Assembly: GCA_023475455.1 (NCBI GenBank)
Contig: JAMCVR010000244.1
Span: 1 to 21,792, forward strand
Length of the DNA: 21,792 nucleotides
Direction: 5' to 3'
Source of the DNA: Thermoplasmatota archaeon
GTDB taxonomy: Bacteria; Pseudomonadota; Gammaproteobacteria; Burkholderiales; Thiobacillaceae
Shown here: one piece after another, positions 1-8,719 of the stretch
Numbering within the stretch: the first letter of the stretch is position 1
Layout: the number at the start of each line of letters is the position of its first letter
The notes under the pieces: generated by a model
Databases searched by the model: none
Told to the model about the DNA's origin: nothing
The model's input: the letters and a program-made list of their open reading frames with translations, nothing else
Made by a program: the position numbers and the translations under genes

Positions 1-127
1 CGACGCACATGCAAAGACTCAGAACTCCTTGATCACCCACATCGGCGGCCGCATCCCGGAGTCGAGGCTGTCCTGCCGGGCAAACTGGCCGTCGCCCTTC
101 TGGTCGATCAGGTAGTACGGCTTGCCG
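1..127 (-). pseudogene. Duplicate 3' fragment of the DUF2782 gene
   Basis: These bases repeat 1189-1315 exactly (offset 1188). They cover the last codons of the DUF2782-type protein encoded intact at 1207-1530, plus a few bases beyond its stop. At 127/128 the sequence switches abruptly to the 3' end of uvrD on the other strand, at a short stretch (ttgccg) that fits both genes. It looks like the end of one copy of a tandem-duplicated segment whose other edge lies outside the window. It cannot encode a product by itself. Confidence 0.85.
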
Positions 128-394
128 GAACAGGTGCTGATGCGCCTCAACCACCGCAGCGAGCCGGCCTACCCGTCAAGCGGAACCGGCACGCCAGCGG
201 CGACGCCGCGCAGCGCCCAGGCAGGCAACGACACCGGCTACCGCGTGGGCCAGAGCGTGGCCCACGCCAAGTTCGGCACCGGCATCATCATCGACTTCGA
301 GGGGCGCGGCCCCGACGCGCGGGTGCAGGTGAAATTCCGCGACGCCGGCACCAAGTGGCTGGCGCTGGCGTACGCCAAGCTGTCGGCAGCCTGA
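122..394 (+). CDS. uvrD: DNA helicase II (UvrD) C-terminal end, partial
   Basis: The reading frame to the TGA at 392-394 matches the extreme C-terminus of UvrD/Rep-type superfamily 1A helicases: a GYRVGQSVAHAKFGTG stretch followed by VQVKFRDAGTKWLALAYAKL, the Tudor-like tail that binds RNA polymerase in UvrD. Only about 88 residues are present; the helicase core is missing because the sequence upstream of about 125 is a duplicated piece of another gene. UvrD unwinds DNA in nucleotide excision and mismatch repair. The gene ends five bases before the convergent stop codon of the membrane-protein gene at 400. The true upstream part should lie outside the window, next to the other copy of the duplicated segment. 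The TTG at 122 is not a real start. Confidence 0.85.
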   Translation: MPEQVLMRLNHRSEPAYPSSGTGTPAATPRSAQAGNDTGYRVGQSVAHAKFGTGIIIDFEGRGPDARVQVKFRDAGTKWLALAYAKLSAA

Positions 395-399
395 ATGTA

Positions 400-1173
400 C
401 TAGCGCGACACCACGTTGCCGGGCGCGGGCTCGTCCGCCCACACCGCGAATATCGCCTGATACGAGGCGTACAGCGAACCGAACAGCAACGGCATCGCCA
501 CCAGCAGACCGAGCAGCAACGGCACCAGCGCGGCGAGGAACAGCAGCAGGCCGAGCGCGAGGCCATTCACCAGCATCGCCGCCCAGTTCCTGGCGACGGC
601 TTTCAGGCTGATGCCCAGCGCGGTGGCCGGACGGGCGCCGCCGAACAGGATCAGCGCGGGGGCGAACCAGGTGGCCATGATGAGGGGGGTGAACAACACC
701 AGTCCGGTCAGCACCGCGGGCATGGACTGATTCAGCACGGCTTGCATCTCCTGCGCCGTGGCATCTCCGCGCTTGGCGGCCTCCATCAGCGCTTCGGGAT
801 CGAACCCCATGCCCAGCATGACCTGGCCGATCAGCAGGGTGCCCAGCAATTGCACGGCGCCCACCGTCATCAACGGAATCGCCGGGCCCTGCAGGCCGGC
901 CAGAAAATGCGGCAGTTCGAGTTCGCCGCCGCCGTCGAGCGCGCGATACGCAGCCATGAAGCCGGCCACCATCAGCGGCGAAGCCAGTTCGGACAGCGAG
1001 CTGCCCACCACGGGGATCAGGCCGAGCGCCATCACCACGCCGAACAGCAGGCCGAACGCGGCGGACAGCAACAGGGGATTTTGGCGATACAGGCGAAAGC
1101 CTGCGACCACCCACTGAAAACCCTGGCTGGCCGCGACCTTGCGCGGGATGTCTTGATTGGAAGCGGTATTCAT
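400..1173 (-). CDS. BPSS1780-family integral membrane protein
   Basis: A 257-residue protein with an N-terminal cytoplasmic stretch followed by about five or six hydrophobic segments (for example LLLSAAFGLLFGVVMALGL near residues 34-52, and a long apolar run around residues 195-230). The pattern QGFQWVVAGFRLYRQNP followed by membrane segments is typical of the BPSS1780 family, a betaproteobacterial group of unknown function. It starts at the ATG at 1171-1173, 19 bases after the point where the duplicated segment of 1189-1315 begins, and ends convergently with uvrD. No enzymatic motif is visible. The assignment is to a family only; no function is proposed. Confidence 0.75.
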   Translation of the reverse strand: MNTASNQDIPRKVAASQGFQWVVAGFRLYRQNPLLLSAAFGLLFGVVMALGLIPVVGSSLSELASPLMVAGFMAAYRALDGGGELELPHFLAGLQGPAIPLMTVGAVQLLGTLLIGQVMLGMGFDPEALMEAAKRGDATAQEMQAVLNQSMPAVLTGLVLFTPLIMATWFAPALILFGGARPATALGISLKAVARNWAAMLVNGLALGLLLFLAALVPLLLGLLVAMPLLFGSLYASYQAIFAVWADEPAPGNVVSR

Positions 1174-1206
1174 GCGGCCGATTTTACCCGACGCACATGC
1201 AAAGAC

Positions 1207-1530
1207 TCAGAACTCCTTGATCACCCACATCGGCGGCCGCATCCCGGAGTCGAGGCTGTCCTGCCGGGCAAACTGGCCGTCGCCCTTCTGGTCGATCAGG
1301 TAGTACGGCTTGCCGACCCTGGGGATGACTTTCAGCATGTAGAGCCTGCCGTTGGCGCGGTACTCGACGACGCGCCCCTGGCTGCTCGGCTTGATCGTCA
1401 CCGGCGGCGCATCGCCGGGACCCGGCGCGCCGTCGGGAACGGGCTTCAGTTCGGGCGGGCGGTCGGACGGCGCGGCGGCAACGGCGAGGCCGCTCAACAA
1501 CAGGGTCAGCAACAGGACGGGATAACGCAT
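1207..1530 (-). CDS. Secreted DUF2782-type protein
   Basis: A 107-residue protein beginning [20 protein letters not shown], a classical Sec signal peptide with cleavage expected around residues 19-21. The mature part starts with a Pro-rich stretch and contains a small domain with RVVEYRANGRLYMLKVIP and KPYYLIDQKGDG, as in the DUF2782 family of betaproteobacteria, which lies near polA in these genomes. The ATG at 1528-1530 was chosen because a GGAG ribosome-binding site sits six bases upstream and the signal peptide begins there; a longer open frame up to 1638 overlaps the next gene and is not needed. It is probably periplasmic. Its function is unknown. Its 3' end is repeated at 1-127. Confidence 0.75.
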   Translation of the reverse strand: MRYPVLLLTLLLSGLAVAAAPSDRPPELKPVPDGAPGPGDAPPVTIKPSSQGRVVEYRANGRLYMLKVIPRVGKPYYLIDQKGDGQFARQDSLDSGMRPPMWVIKEF

Positions 1531-1561
1531 GACAGGCTCCGGAAGAAAAAAGGTTCGTGGC

Positions 1562-2290
1562 TCACAGATTGAACTGGATTTCGCGCTCGGCCAGTGACGG
1601 CATGAAGCCGCGTTTTTCATAATGGCTGAAGATGGCATCGACCACCTCTTCGGGTTTGTCGATGATACGCATGAGGTCGACGTCGCCGGGTGAAATCATG
1701 CCTTCATCCACCATCCTGGTTTTCACCCAGTCGGCCAGTCCCGCCCAGTAGCTCGAGCCCACCAGGACGATGGGAATGGGCGCGATTTTCCCGGTCTGCA
1801 CCAGGGTCAGCGCCTCGAACAGCTCGTCCAGCGTGCCGAAGCCGCCGGGCATGACGACGTAGGCGGCGGCAAACTTGACGAACATGACCTTGCGCGCGAA
1901 AAAATGCTGGAAGGTCTGGCTGATGTCCTGGTAGGCGTTGGAAACCTGTTCGTGCGGCAGCTGGATGTTGAGACCGACGCTCGGCGACTTGCCGAAATAG
2001 GCGCCCTTGTTGGCGGCTTCCATGATGCCGGGGCCGCCGCCGGAGATGACCGAGAAGCCGGCGTCCGACAGCTTGCGCGCGATCTCTTCGGTCAGCATGT
2101 AATACGCATGGTCGGGCGGCGTGCGCGCGCTGCCGAAGATCGATACCGCCGGACGGATGAACGCCAGGCGTTCGGTCGCCTCGACGAACTCTGCCATAAT
2201 CCCCAGCATCCGCCACGATTCGCGCGCCGAGTAATCGATCTCGGCGGTACGACCCGGGTCGGCGGCGGCAGGCAATTTATCAAAGTGCAT
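1562..2290 (-). CDS. LOG family protein (TIGR00730 Rossmann fold)
   Basis: A 242-residue member of the LOG/TIGR00730 family, whose characterised members are nucleoside 5'-monophosphate phosphoribohydrolases (cytokinin-activating LOG enzymes and bacterial PpnN/YgdH relatives). Two family signatures are visible: [15 protein letters not shown] at residues 83-97 and PGGFGTLDE at 148-156, the glycine-rich phosphate site and catalytic Glu region. The N-terminal [19 protein letters not shown] block is typical of the proteobacterial subgroup, so the long start is kept. The ATG at 2288-2290 is preferred over one at 2311, which would overlap the divergent polA start. In the cell it probably releases the base from nucleoside monophosphates; the exact substrate cannot be read from sequence. 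Confidence 0.85.
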   Translation of the reverse strand: MHFDKLPAAADPGRTAEIDYSARESWRMLGIMAEFVEATERLAFIRPAVSIFGSARTPPDHAYYMLTEEIARKLSDAGFSVISGGGPGIMEAANKGAYFGKSPSVGLNIQLPHEQVSNAYQDISQTFQHFFARKVMFVKFAAAYVVMPGGFGTLDELFEALTLVQTGKIAPIPIVLVGSSYWAGLADWVKTRMVDEGMISPGDVDLMRIIDKPEEVVDAIFSHYEKRGFMPSLAEREIQFNL

Positions 2291-2296
2291 TTTCGA

Positions 2297-3671
2297 GCGC
2301 CTCGTGAACAATCTCAGTGTGACCCATCCCGGAAAAATCCTGTTGCTGGTGGACGGCTCGTCCTATCTGTACCGCGCGTTTCATGCGCTGCCCGACCTGC
2401 GCAACAAGGCGGGCGAACCAACCAATGCGATCAAGGGCGTGCTCTCCATGCTGCACAAATTGCGGAAGGACTACGCGGCCGATTATATCGCCTGCGTGTT
2501 CGACGCGAAGGGCAAGACCTTCCGCGACGATCTGTATCCCGAGTACAAGGCCCACCGGCCGCCGATGCCGGACGATCTGCGCAGCCAGATCGAACCGCTG
2601 CATGACGCGATCCGCGCCGAAGGCTGGCCGCTCGTCATGATCGACGGCGTCGAGGCCGACGACGTGATCGGCACCCTGGTGCAGCACGCCGCGCGGCAGG
2701 GCATCCGCAGCATCGTCTCCACCGGCGACAAGGACATGGCGCAACTGGTCGACGACCACGTGACGCTGGTCAACACCATGAGCCAGGAAACGCTCGATCC
2801 GGCGAGCGTGGCCGCCAAGTTCGGCGTGCCGCCCGAACGCATCATCGATTACCTCACGCTGATCGGCGATGCGGTGGACAACGTGCCCGGCGTCGCCAAG
2901 GTGGGGCCGAAAACCGCGGTGAAGTGGCTCGCCGAATACGGCTCGCTCGACAACCTGCTGGCGCACGCGGATGAGATCAAGGGCGCCTCGTGAACAATCT
3001 CAGTGTGACCCATCCCGGAAAAATCCTGTTGCTGGTGGACGGCTCGTCCTATCTGTACCGCGCGTTTCATGCGCTGCCCGACCTGCGCAACAAGGCGGGC
3101 GAACCAACCAATGCGATCAAGGGCGTGCTCTCCATGCTGCACAAATTGCGGAAGGACTACGCGGCCGATTATATCGCCTGCGTGTTCGACGCGAAGGGCA
3201 AGACCTTCCGCGACGATCTGTATCCCGAGTACAAGGCCCACCGGCCGCCGATGCCGGACGATCTGCGCAGCCAGATCGAACCGCTGCATGACGCGATCCG
3301 CGCCGAAGGCTGGCCGCTCGTCATGATCGACGGCGTCGAGGCCGACGACGTGATCGGCACCCTGGTGCAGCACGCCGCGCGGCAGGGCATCCGCAGCATC
3401 GTCTCCACCGGCGACAAGGACATGGCGCAACTGGTCGACGACCACGTGACGCTGGTCAACACCATGAGCCAGGAAACGCTCGATCCGGCGAGCGTGGCCG
3501 CCAAGTTCGGCGTGCCGCCCGAACGCATCATCGATTACCTCACGCTGATCGGCGATGCGGTGGACAACGTGCCCGGCGTCGCCAAGGTGGGGCCGAAAAC
3601 CGCGGTGAAGTGGCTCGCCGAATACGGCTCGCTCGACAACCTGCTGGCGCACGCGGATGAGATCAAGGGCG
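2297..3671. repeat. Tandem duplication of 686 bp in polA
   Basis: 2297-2985 equals 2983-3671. The copies share three bases (gcg, 2983-2985) at the junction. The start codon and upstream ten bases of polA are included, so the second copy again begins with GTG, now directly after a stop codon. Confidence 0.92.
2304..2993 (+). pseudogene. polA: Truncated first copy of polA (5' nuclease part)
   Basis: This frame is identical in translation to the first 227 residues of the polA copy starting at 2990, then hits a TGA created at the duplication junction (2985/2986). It carries most of the N-terminal 5'-3' exonuclease domain ([61 protein letters not shown]) but no proofreading or polymerase domain. 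The GTG at 2304 lies only 13 bases from the divergent ATG of the LOG gene. In the undamaged chromosome this is almost certainly the authentic 5' end of polA, continuing directly into the sequence found after 3671. Confidence 0.85.
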
Positions 3672-5134
3672 TGGCCGGCGACAATCTGCGCGCCGCCCGC
3701 GACTGGCTGCCGCGGGCGCGCGTGCTGCTCACCATCAAGACCGACGTGGCGCTGCCGTTCGATTTCGACGACCTCGTACTGAAGCCGCGCGACACCGATG
3801 CGCTGCGGTCGCTGTTTGAACGCTACGAATTCCGCACCTGGCTGCGCGAGCTCGATGCCGCCGCGACGGCGAGCCCCGAGGTACCGGAACAGGACTGCAG
3901 CGGCGACCATCGCGCCCGTTACGAAACGATCCTGACCGAAGCCGCGCTCGACGCCTGGATCGCCAAACTCGAAGCGGCGCCGGCGTTTGCGCTCGACACC
4001 GAAACCACCAGCCTCAACGCCATGCAGGCCGAACTGGTCGGGATATCGTTCGCCGTCGGCCACGGCGAGGCGGCCTACCTGCCGCTGGCGCATCACTACG
4101 CCGGCGCGCCGGCGCAGCTCGATCGCGCGGCCGTGCTGGCGAAGCTGAAACCGCTGCTGGAAAGCCCTGAACCCAGAATCGTCGGCCAGCACCTCAAGTA
4201 CGACCGCCACATTTTTGCCAATTACGGCATCGCGCTCGGCGGCGTGGTCGACGACACGCTGCTGCAGTCCTACGTGCTCGAAGCCCACCAGTCGCACGAG
4301 CTCGGCAATCTGGCGTCGCGCCACCTGGGTCTTGCCACGATCAGCTACGACGACGTCACCGGCAAGGGCGCAACACGCATCGGCTTCGAGCAGGTGGCGA
4401 TCGAGCGCGCCAGCGAATACGCGGCGGAGGATGCCGACGTCACGCTGCGCGTGCGGGATGCGCTGGCGCCGCGGATCGACGCCTCCGATAAATTGGCTTT
4501 CGTCTACCGCAACATCGAACTGCCGGTGGCCGAGATACTCTTTCGCATGGAGCGCACCGGCGTGCTGCTCGACCGCAACCTGCTCGCGGTGCAAAGCGGC
4601 GAGCTCGGCAGAAAGATGCTGGAACTGGAGCAGCGCGCCTACCAGGAAGCCGGGCAGCCGTTCAACCTCGGCTCGCCCAAGCAGATCGGCGACATCCTGT
4701 TTACCCGAAAGGGCCTGCCGGTCGTCAAGAAAACCCCCGGCGGCGCGCCGTCCACCGACGAGGAGACGCTGGAACAACTGGCGCTCGACCATCCGATCGC
4801 GCGCGCGATTCTCGACTACCGCGGGATGGCCAAGCTGAAATCGACCTACACCGACAAGCTGCCGCAGATGATTCATCCGCGCACCGGGCGCCTGCACACC
4901 AGCTATTCGCAGGCCACCGCGGTGACCGGGCGGCTGGCCAGCTCCGACCCCAACCTGCAGAACATTCCCGCGCGCACCGCCGAGGGCCGCCGCATCCGCG
5001 AGGCCTTCATCGCGCCGCCCGGGCACCTGCTGGTGTCGGCCGACTATTCGCAGATCGAGCTGCGCATCATGGCGCACCTGTCGGACGACGCCGGCCTGCT
5101 GCACGCATTTGCCGCGGATCGACGCCTCCGATAA
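2990..5134 (+). CDS. polA: DNA polymerase I, N-terminal and middle part (frame broken)
   Basis: It encodes residues 1-708 of DNA polymerase I, the enzyme that removes RNA primers, fills gaps and works in excision repair. Domains in order: 5'-3' nuclease (about 1-290), an active-looking 3'-5' exonuclease with DTET (D336, E338), the [11 protein letters not shown] motif and YAAEDADV (Y477, D481), then the start of the polymerase domain up to motif A (DYSQIELR, D685). After residue 708 a 643-bp tandem duplication shifts the frame and the product ends in a short unrelated tail. If the extra 643 bp is removed (joining 5110 to 5754) the gene runs to 6359 as a normal 908-residue PolA. The GTG start overlaps the stop of the truncated first copy by duplication, not by design. 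Confidence 0.9.
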   Translation: MNNLSVTHPGKILLLVDGSSYLYRAFHALPDLRNKAGEPTNAIKGVLSMLHKLRKDYAADYIACVFDAKGKTFRDDLYPEYKAHRPPMPDDLRSQIEPLHDAIRAEGWPLVMIDGVEADDVIGTLVQHAARQGIRSIVSTGDKDMAQLVDDHVTLVNTMSQETLDPASVAAKFGVPPERIIDYLTLIGDAVDNVPGVAKVGPKTAVKWLAEYGSLDNLLAHADEIKGVAGDNLRAARDWLPRARVLLTIKTDVALPFDFDDLVLKPRDTDALRSLFERYEFRTWLRELDAAATASPEVPEQDCSGDHRARYETILTEAALDAWIAKLEAAPAFALDTETTSLNAMQAELVGISFAVGHGEAAYLPLAHHYAGAPAQLDRAAVLAKLKPLLESPEPRIVGQHLKYDRHIFANYGIALGGVVDDTLLQSYVLEAHQSHELGNLASRHLGLATISYDDVTGKGATRIGFEQVAIERASEYAAEDADVTLRVRDALAPRIDASDKLAFVYRNIELPVAEILFRMERTGVLLDRNLLAVQSGELGRKMLELEQRAYQEAGQPFNLGSPKQIGDILFTRKGLPVVKKTPGGAPSTDEETLEQLALDHPIARAILDYRGMAKLKSTYTDKLPQMIHPRTGRLHTSYSQATAVTGRLASSDPNLQNIPARTAEGRRIREAFIAPPGHLLVSADYSQIELRIMAHLSDDAGLLHAFAADRRLR

Positions 5135-5756
5135 ATTGGCTTTCGTCTACCGCAACATCGAACTGCCGGTGGCCGAGATACTCTTTCGCATGGAGCGCAC
5201 CGGCGTGCTGCTCGACCGCAACCTGCTCGCGGTGCAAAGCGGCGAGCTCGGCAGAAAGATGCTGGAACTGGAGCAGCGCGCCTACCAGGAAGCCGGGCAG
5301 CCGTTCAACCTCGGCTCGCCCAAGCAGATCGGCGACATCCTGTTTACCCGAAAGGGCCTGCCGGTCGTCAAGAAAACCCCCGGCGGCGCGCCGTCCACCG
5401 ACGAGGAGACGCTGGAACAACTGGCGCTCGACCATCCGATCGCGCGCGCGATTCTCGACTACCGCGGGATGGCCAAGCTGAAATCGACCTACACCGACAA
5501 GCTGCCGCAGATGATTCATCCGCGCACCGGGCGCCTGCACACCAGCTATTCGCAGGCCACCGCGGTGACCGGGCGGCTGGCCAGCTCCGACCCCAACCTG
5601 CAGAACATTCCCGCGCGCACCGCCGAGGGCCGCCGCATCCGCGAGGCCTTCATCGCGCCGCCCGGGCACCTGCTGGTGTCGGCCGACTATTCGCAGATCG
5701 AGCTGCGCATCATGGCGCACCTGTCGGACGACGCCGGCCTGCTGCACGCATTTGCC
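4468..5756. repeat. Tandem duplication of 643 bp in polA
   Basis: 4468-5113 equals 5111-5756, with gcc (5111-5113) shared at the junction. The 643-bp unit is not a multiple of three, so it breaks the polA frame within the polymerase domain just after motif A. Confidence 0.92.
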
Positions 5757-6359
5757 AACGACCTGGACATCCACACCGCCACCGCCGCCGAGGTGTTCGG
5801 CGTGCCGCTCGATGCCGTCAACGCCGAGCAGCGGCGCATGGCCAAGGTCATCAACTTCGGCCTGATCTACGGCATGTCGGCTTTCGGCCTGGCCAGCCAG
5901 CTCAATCTCGAACGCGCCGCCGCGCAGGCCTGGATCGACCGCTACTTCGCGCGCTATCCCGGCGTGGCCGACTACATGCAGCGCACGCGCGAGGCGGCGC
6001 GCAGCCAGGGCTACGTCGAGACCGTGTTCGGCCGCCGGCTGTACCTTCCCGAAATCAACGCCAAAAACCCGCAGCGCCGCCAGGGCGCCGAACGCGCCGC
6101 CATCAACGCGCCGATGCAGGGCACCGCCGCCGACCTCATCAAGCTGGCGATGATTGCGGTGCAGGGCTGGCTCGACCAGGAAAACCTGGCCAGCCGTTTG
6201 TTATTGCAAGTACACGACGAACTCATCCTCGAAGTGCCCGAGCGGGAACTCGACCGCATGCGCGCCGAACTGCCCGCGCACATGTGCAACGTCGCCGCGC
6301 TCAAGGTGCCCTTGCGGGTGGGGGTGGGCGCCGGCCCCAACTGGGAGGCGGCGCACTAG
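5111..6359 (+). CDS. polA: DNA polymerase I, C-terminal polymerase part
   Basis: This is the second copy of 4468-5113 followed by the unique 3' end of polA. It encodes the complete polymerase domain: motif A ([15 protein letters not shown]), motif B (RRMAKVINFGLIYGMSAFG) and motif C (QVHDELILEVP), ending at a TAG at 6357-6359. It is out of frame with the preceding part and has no native start codon; the first in-frame start-like codon is a TTG at 5109. In the intact gene the sequence from 5754 on continues the frame that starts with the GTG. Identity is certain; the fragment status is most likely an assembly effect. Confidence 0.9.
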
Positions 6360-6377
6360 CTGCCAGCGTTGTCACTC

Positions 6378-6442
6378 ACAAAGAGGACGCGGAGGACACG
6401 GAGAGCAACCCGCCCCCTTTGCGCCCTCCGTGTCCTCTTTGT
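6378..6442. terminator. Long imperfect hairpin between polA and the OmpA gene
   Basis: Arms 6378-6395 and 6425-6442 pair over 18 positions with one G-T-type mismatch, around a 29-base loop. A run of six T follows at about 6450 on the plus strand, so it can end polA transcripts; it sits between convergent genes and may serve both. The left arm contains the nine-base word GAGGACRCG twice in a row, as in dispersed intergenic palindromes known from many environmental bacteria. No gene fits in 6360-6473. Confidence 0.6.
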
Positions 6443-6473
6443 AAAGTGCTTTTTTCCTGGTTCCTGTTTCCGC

Positions 6474-7472
6474 TTACTGTTGCGGGATCAGTTCCACGCG
6501 GCGGTTCCTGAAGCGGCCTTCTGCGGTCTTGTTGTCGGCCACCGGCTTGGCTTCGCCATACCCTTTTGCCGTCAGGCGATCCGCTGCCACGCCCTGCTTG
6601 ATCAGATAGTCGCGTACGGCTTCCGCACGGCGCTGCGACAGCCTGAGGTTGTAGGCGTCGGTGTTGACCGAATCGGTGTGCCCCGCCACTTCAACCTTGA
6701 CCTCGCCCCACTCCTTCAACGTGGCGGCCGCGTGGTCCAGAATCGTGATGGACTCGGGGCGCAGCCTGGCGCTGTCGGTGTCGAAGTTCACCCCTTCCAG
6801 CGTCAGTTTCCTGGGCGCGGCGGGCTCAGCGGCCGGGGCCGGCTCGGGCTCGACCACCTTGGGCGGGCAGCCATCGGCCGTGCCGGGCGCGGGAACGGTC
6901 GGGCACTTGTCCAGGTAGTCAGGGATGCCGTCGCCGTCGGAATCCAGCGGGCAGCCGTCGGCGTTGACCTTCACGCCGGCGGGGGTGTCGGGACACTTGT
7001 CGAGACCGTCGAACACGCCGTCGCCGTCGGAATCCAGCGGGCAGCCCCTGGCGTCGACCTTCGCACCTTTCGGCGTATTGGGGCACTGGTCCTTGCGGTT
7101 GGCCACGCCGTCGCCGTCGGAATCCAGCGGCGCACCCAGTCCCCAGGAATAACCCAGCAGCGCCTGGAAGTTGGTCAGGCCGGCGTTCGGCAGCGTGTCG
7201 TTGCCGAACGACTGGTCGGCACGCACTTCCCAGCGGAAGGCGTCGTTGGCGCCGACTTCCCATGCCTGCCCCACGCCCACCGAAGCCAACGGGCGGGTGA
7301 AGTCGGGGCCGTTGTCGGTGTTGACGTTCATCAGGCCGAGGCCGCCGGACAGGAACCAGTTGTAGCGCTGCTGTTTGGAGAACAGCCATTCGAGGCCGCC
7401 GCGCAGCGTGGTCACGTCGGCATCGCCCACGCCGGCGCGGTTGCCGTCATAGGGGCCGTAGACCAGATCGCC
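6474..7472 (-). pseudogene. Truncated copy of the OmpA-family porin gene
   Basis: It holds the downstream part of the OmpA-like gene, from the end of the barrel region through the thrombospondin type 3 repeats to the true C-terminus (ends NRRVELIPQQ, TAA at 6474). It lacks the signal peptide and the first strands because 6507-7472 is the duplicate of 7471-8436. In the undamaged gene the last codons at 6474-6508 should follow directly after the copy at 7473. The frame opens at 7523 in out-of-frame sequence, so no functional protein is expected from this piece alone. Confidence 0.85.
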
Positions 7473-8436
7473 TGAAGCGGCCTTCTGCGGTCTTGTTGTC
7501 GGCCACCGGCTTGGCTTCGCCATACCCTTTTGCCGTCAGGCGATCCGCTGCCACGCCCTGCTTGATCAGATAGTCGCGTACGGCTTCCGCACGGCGCTGC
7601 GACAGCCTGAGGTTGTAGGCGTCGGTGTTGACCGAATCGGTGTGCCCCGCCACTTCAACCTTGACCTCGCCCCACTCCTTCAACGTGGCGGCCGCGTGGT
7701 CCAGAATCGTGATGGACTCGGGGCGCAGCCTGGCGCTGTCGGTGTCGAAGTTCACCCCTTCCAGCGTCAGTTTCCTGGGCGCGGCGGGCTCAGCGGCCGG
7801 GGCCGGCTCGGGCTCGACCACCTTGGGCGGGCAGCCATCGGCCGTGCCGGGCGCGGGAACGGTCGGGCACTTGTCCAGGTAGTCAGGGATGCCGTCGCCG
7901 TCGGAATCCAGCGGGCAGCCGTCGGCGTTGACCTTCACGCCGGCGGGGGTGTCGGGACACTTGTCGAGACCGTCGAACACGCCGTCGCCGTCGGAATCCA
8001 GCGGGCAGCCCCTGGCGTCGACCTTCGCACCTTTCGGCGTATTGGGGCACTGGTCCTTGCGGTTGGCCACGCCGTCGCCGTCGGAATCCAGCGGCGCACC
8101 CAGTCCCCAGGAATAACCCAGCAGCGCCTGGAAGTTGGTCAGGCCGGCGTTCGGCAGCGTGTCGTTGCCGAACGACTGGTCGGCACGCACTTCCCAGCGG
8201 AAGGCGTCGTTGGCGCCGACTTCCCATGCCTGCCCCACGCCCACCGAAGCCAACGGGCGGGTGAAGTCGGGGCCGTTGTCGGTGTTGACGTTCATCAGGC
8301 CGAGGCCGCCGGACAGGAACCAGTTGTAGCGCTGCTGTTTGGAGAACAGCCATTCGAGGCCGCCGCGCAGCGTGGTCACGTCGGCATCGCCCACGCCGGC
8401 GCGGTTGCCGTCATAGGGGCCGTAGACCAGATCGCC
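6507..8436. repeat. Tandem duplication of 964 bp in the OmpA-like gene
   Basis: 6507-7472 equals 7471-8436, sharing cc at the junction. The 964-bp unit is not a multiple of three. Translations of both copies are identical in every part compared, including all three TSP3 repeats. Confidence 0.92.
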
Positions 8437-8649
8437 GAAGAAATTGGTGTCGGCGCCCAAACGCTGGCCATAACGCAGGCCGAACAGCGGATTGACCTCG
8501 TCGTCCTTGCCGCCGACCAGATCCTTGTCTGCCCAGCCGCCGCCCAGCAGCAATCCCAGTTCGCGCTCCGGCATCTCGGCCGCGCTGGCCGTTGCGCCGG
8601 CCAGCGTGACCAGACCGGCCAGCAGCCAGACCGCTTGTGTTCGTTTCAT
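7447..8649 (-). CDS. OmpA-family outer membrane protein with TSP3 repeats
   Basis: This outer membrane protein anchors the envelope to peptidoglycan. Order: signal peptide (MKRTQAVWLLAGLVTLAGAT, cleavage near residues 23-24), a beta-barrel-like region to about 188, three calcium-binding thrombospondin type 3 repeats (each with DSDGDG and a Cys pair, about 189-280), a Pro/Ala/Glu linker, then an OmpA C-terminal domain with NFDTDSARL, VAGHTDSVNTDAYNLRLSQRRA and GYGEAKPV. The ATG at 8647-8649 has a GGGAG site upstream; a longer frame to 8718 lacks support. The frame is broken only at the very end: the last ten native residues are replaced by seven others at the 964-bp duplication junction. Restored, the protein has 403 residues. 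Confidence 0.88.
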   Translation of the reverse strand: MKRTQAVWLLAGLVTLAGATASAAEMPERELGLLLGGGWADKDLVGGKDDEVNPLFGLRYGQRLGADTNFFGDLVYGPYDGNRAGVGDADVTTLRGGLEWLFSKQQRYNWFLSGGLGLMNVNTDNGPDFTRPLASVGVGQAWEVGANDAFRWEVRADQSFGNDTLPNAGLTNFQALLGYSWGLGAPLDSDGDGVANRKDQCPNTPKGAKVDARGCPLDSDGDGVFDGLDKCPDTPAGVKVNADGCPLDSDGDGIPDYLDKCPTVPAPGTADGCPPKVVEPEPAPAAEPAAPRKLTLEGVNFDTDSARLRPESITILDHAAATLKEWGEVKVEVAGHTDSVNTDAYNLRLSQRRAEAVRDYLIKQGVAADRLTAKGYGEAKPVADNKTAEGRFRRSGLRPL

Positions 8650-8719
8650 TTGAATGCTCCCGTGTAACGAAAAGGAAAAACCGCTCATCCCCCTCAATCG
8701 GTCAGGGACAGATTGCACG

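Larger units (their letters stand above)
1..1315. repeat. Direct repeat, offset 1188 bp (1-127 = 1189-1315)
   Basis: Bases 1-127 and 1189-1315 match; 128 and 1316 differ. The left copy is cut by the window edge, so the full repeat length cannot be measured here. Confidence 0.9.

Noticed and set aside
2849..5104. A 751-codon open frame on the minus strand opposite polA
   Set aside because: It mirrors polA codons on the other strand, is His/Arg/Gly rich without any family motif, and the polA frame on the plus strand is unmistakable.
2304..6359. A natural split DNA polymerase or an intein in polA
   Set aside because: The segments between pieces are exact direct repeats of polA itself; no intein or splicing motifs are present.
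6900..7150. The TSP3 repeats considered as a CRISPR-like or DNA repeat array
   Set aside because: The repeats are coding, with a protein-level DSDGDG pattern and diverged bases between; they are calcium-binding repeats, not a DNA array.
6369..7475. Long plus-strand frames opposite the OmpA-like gene (also 7642-8667)
   Set aside because: High-GC antisense shadows; the minus-strand frame has a signal peptide, TSP3 repeats and an OmpA domain.
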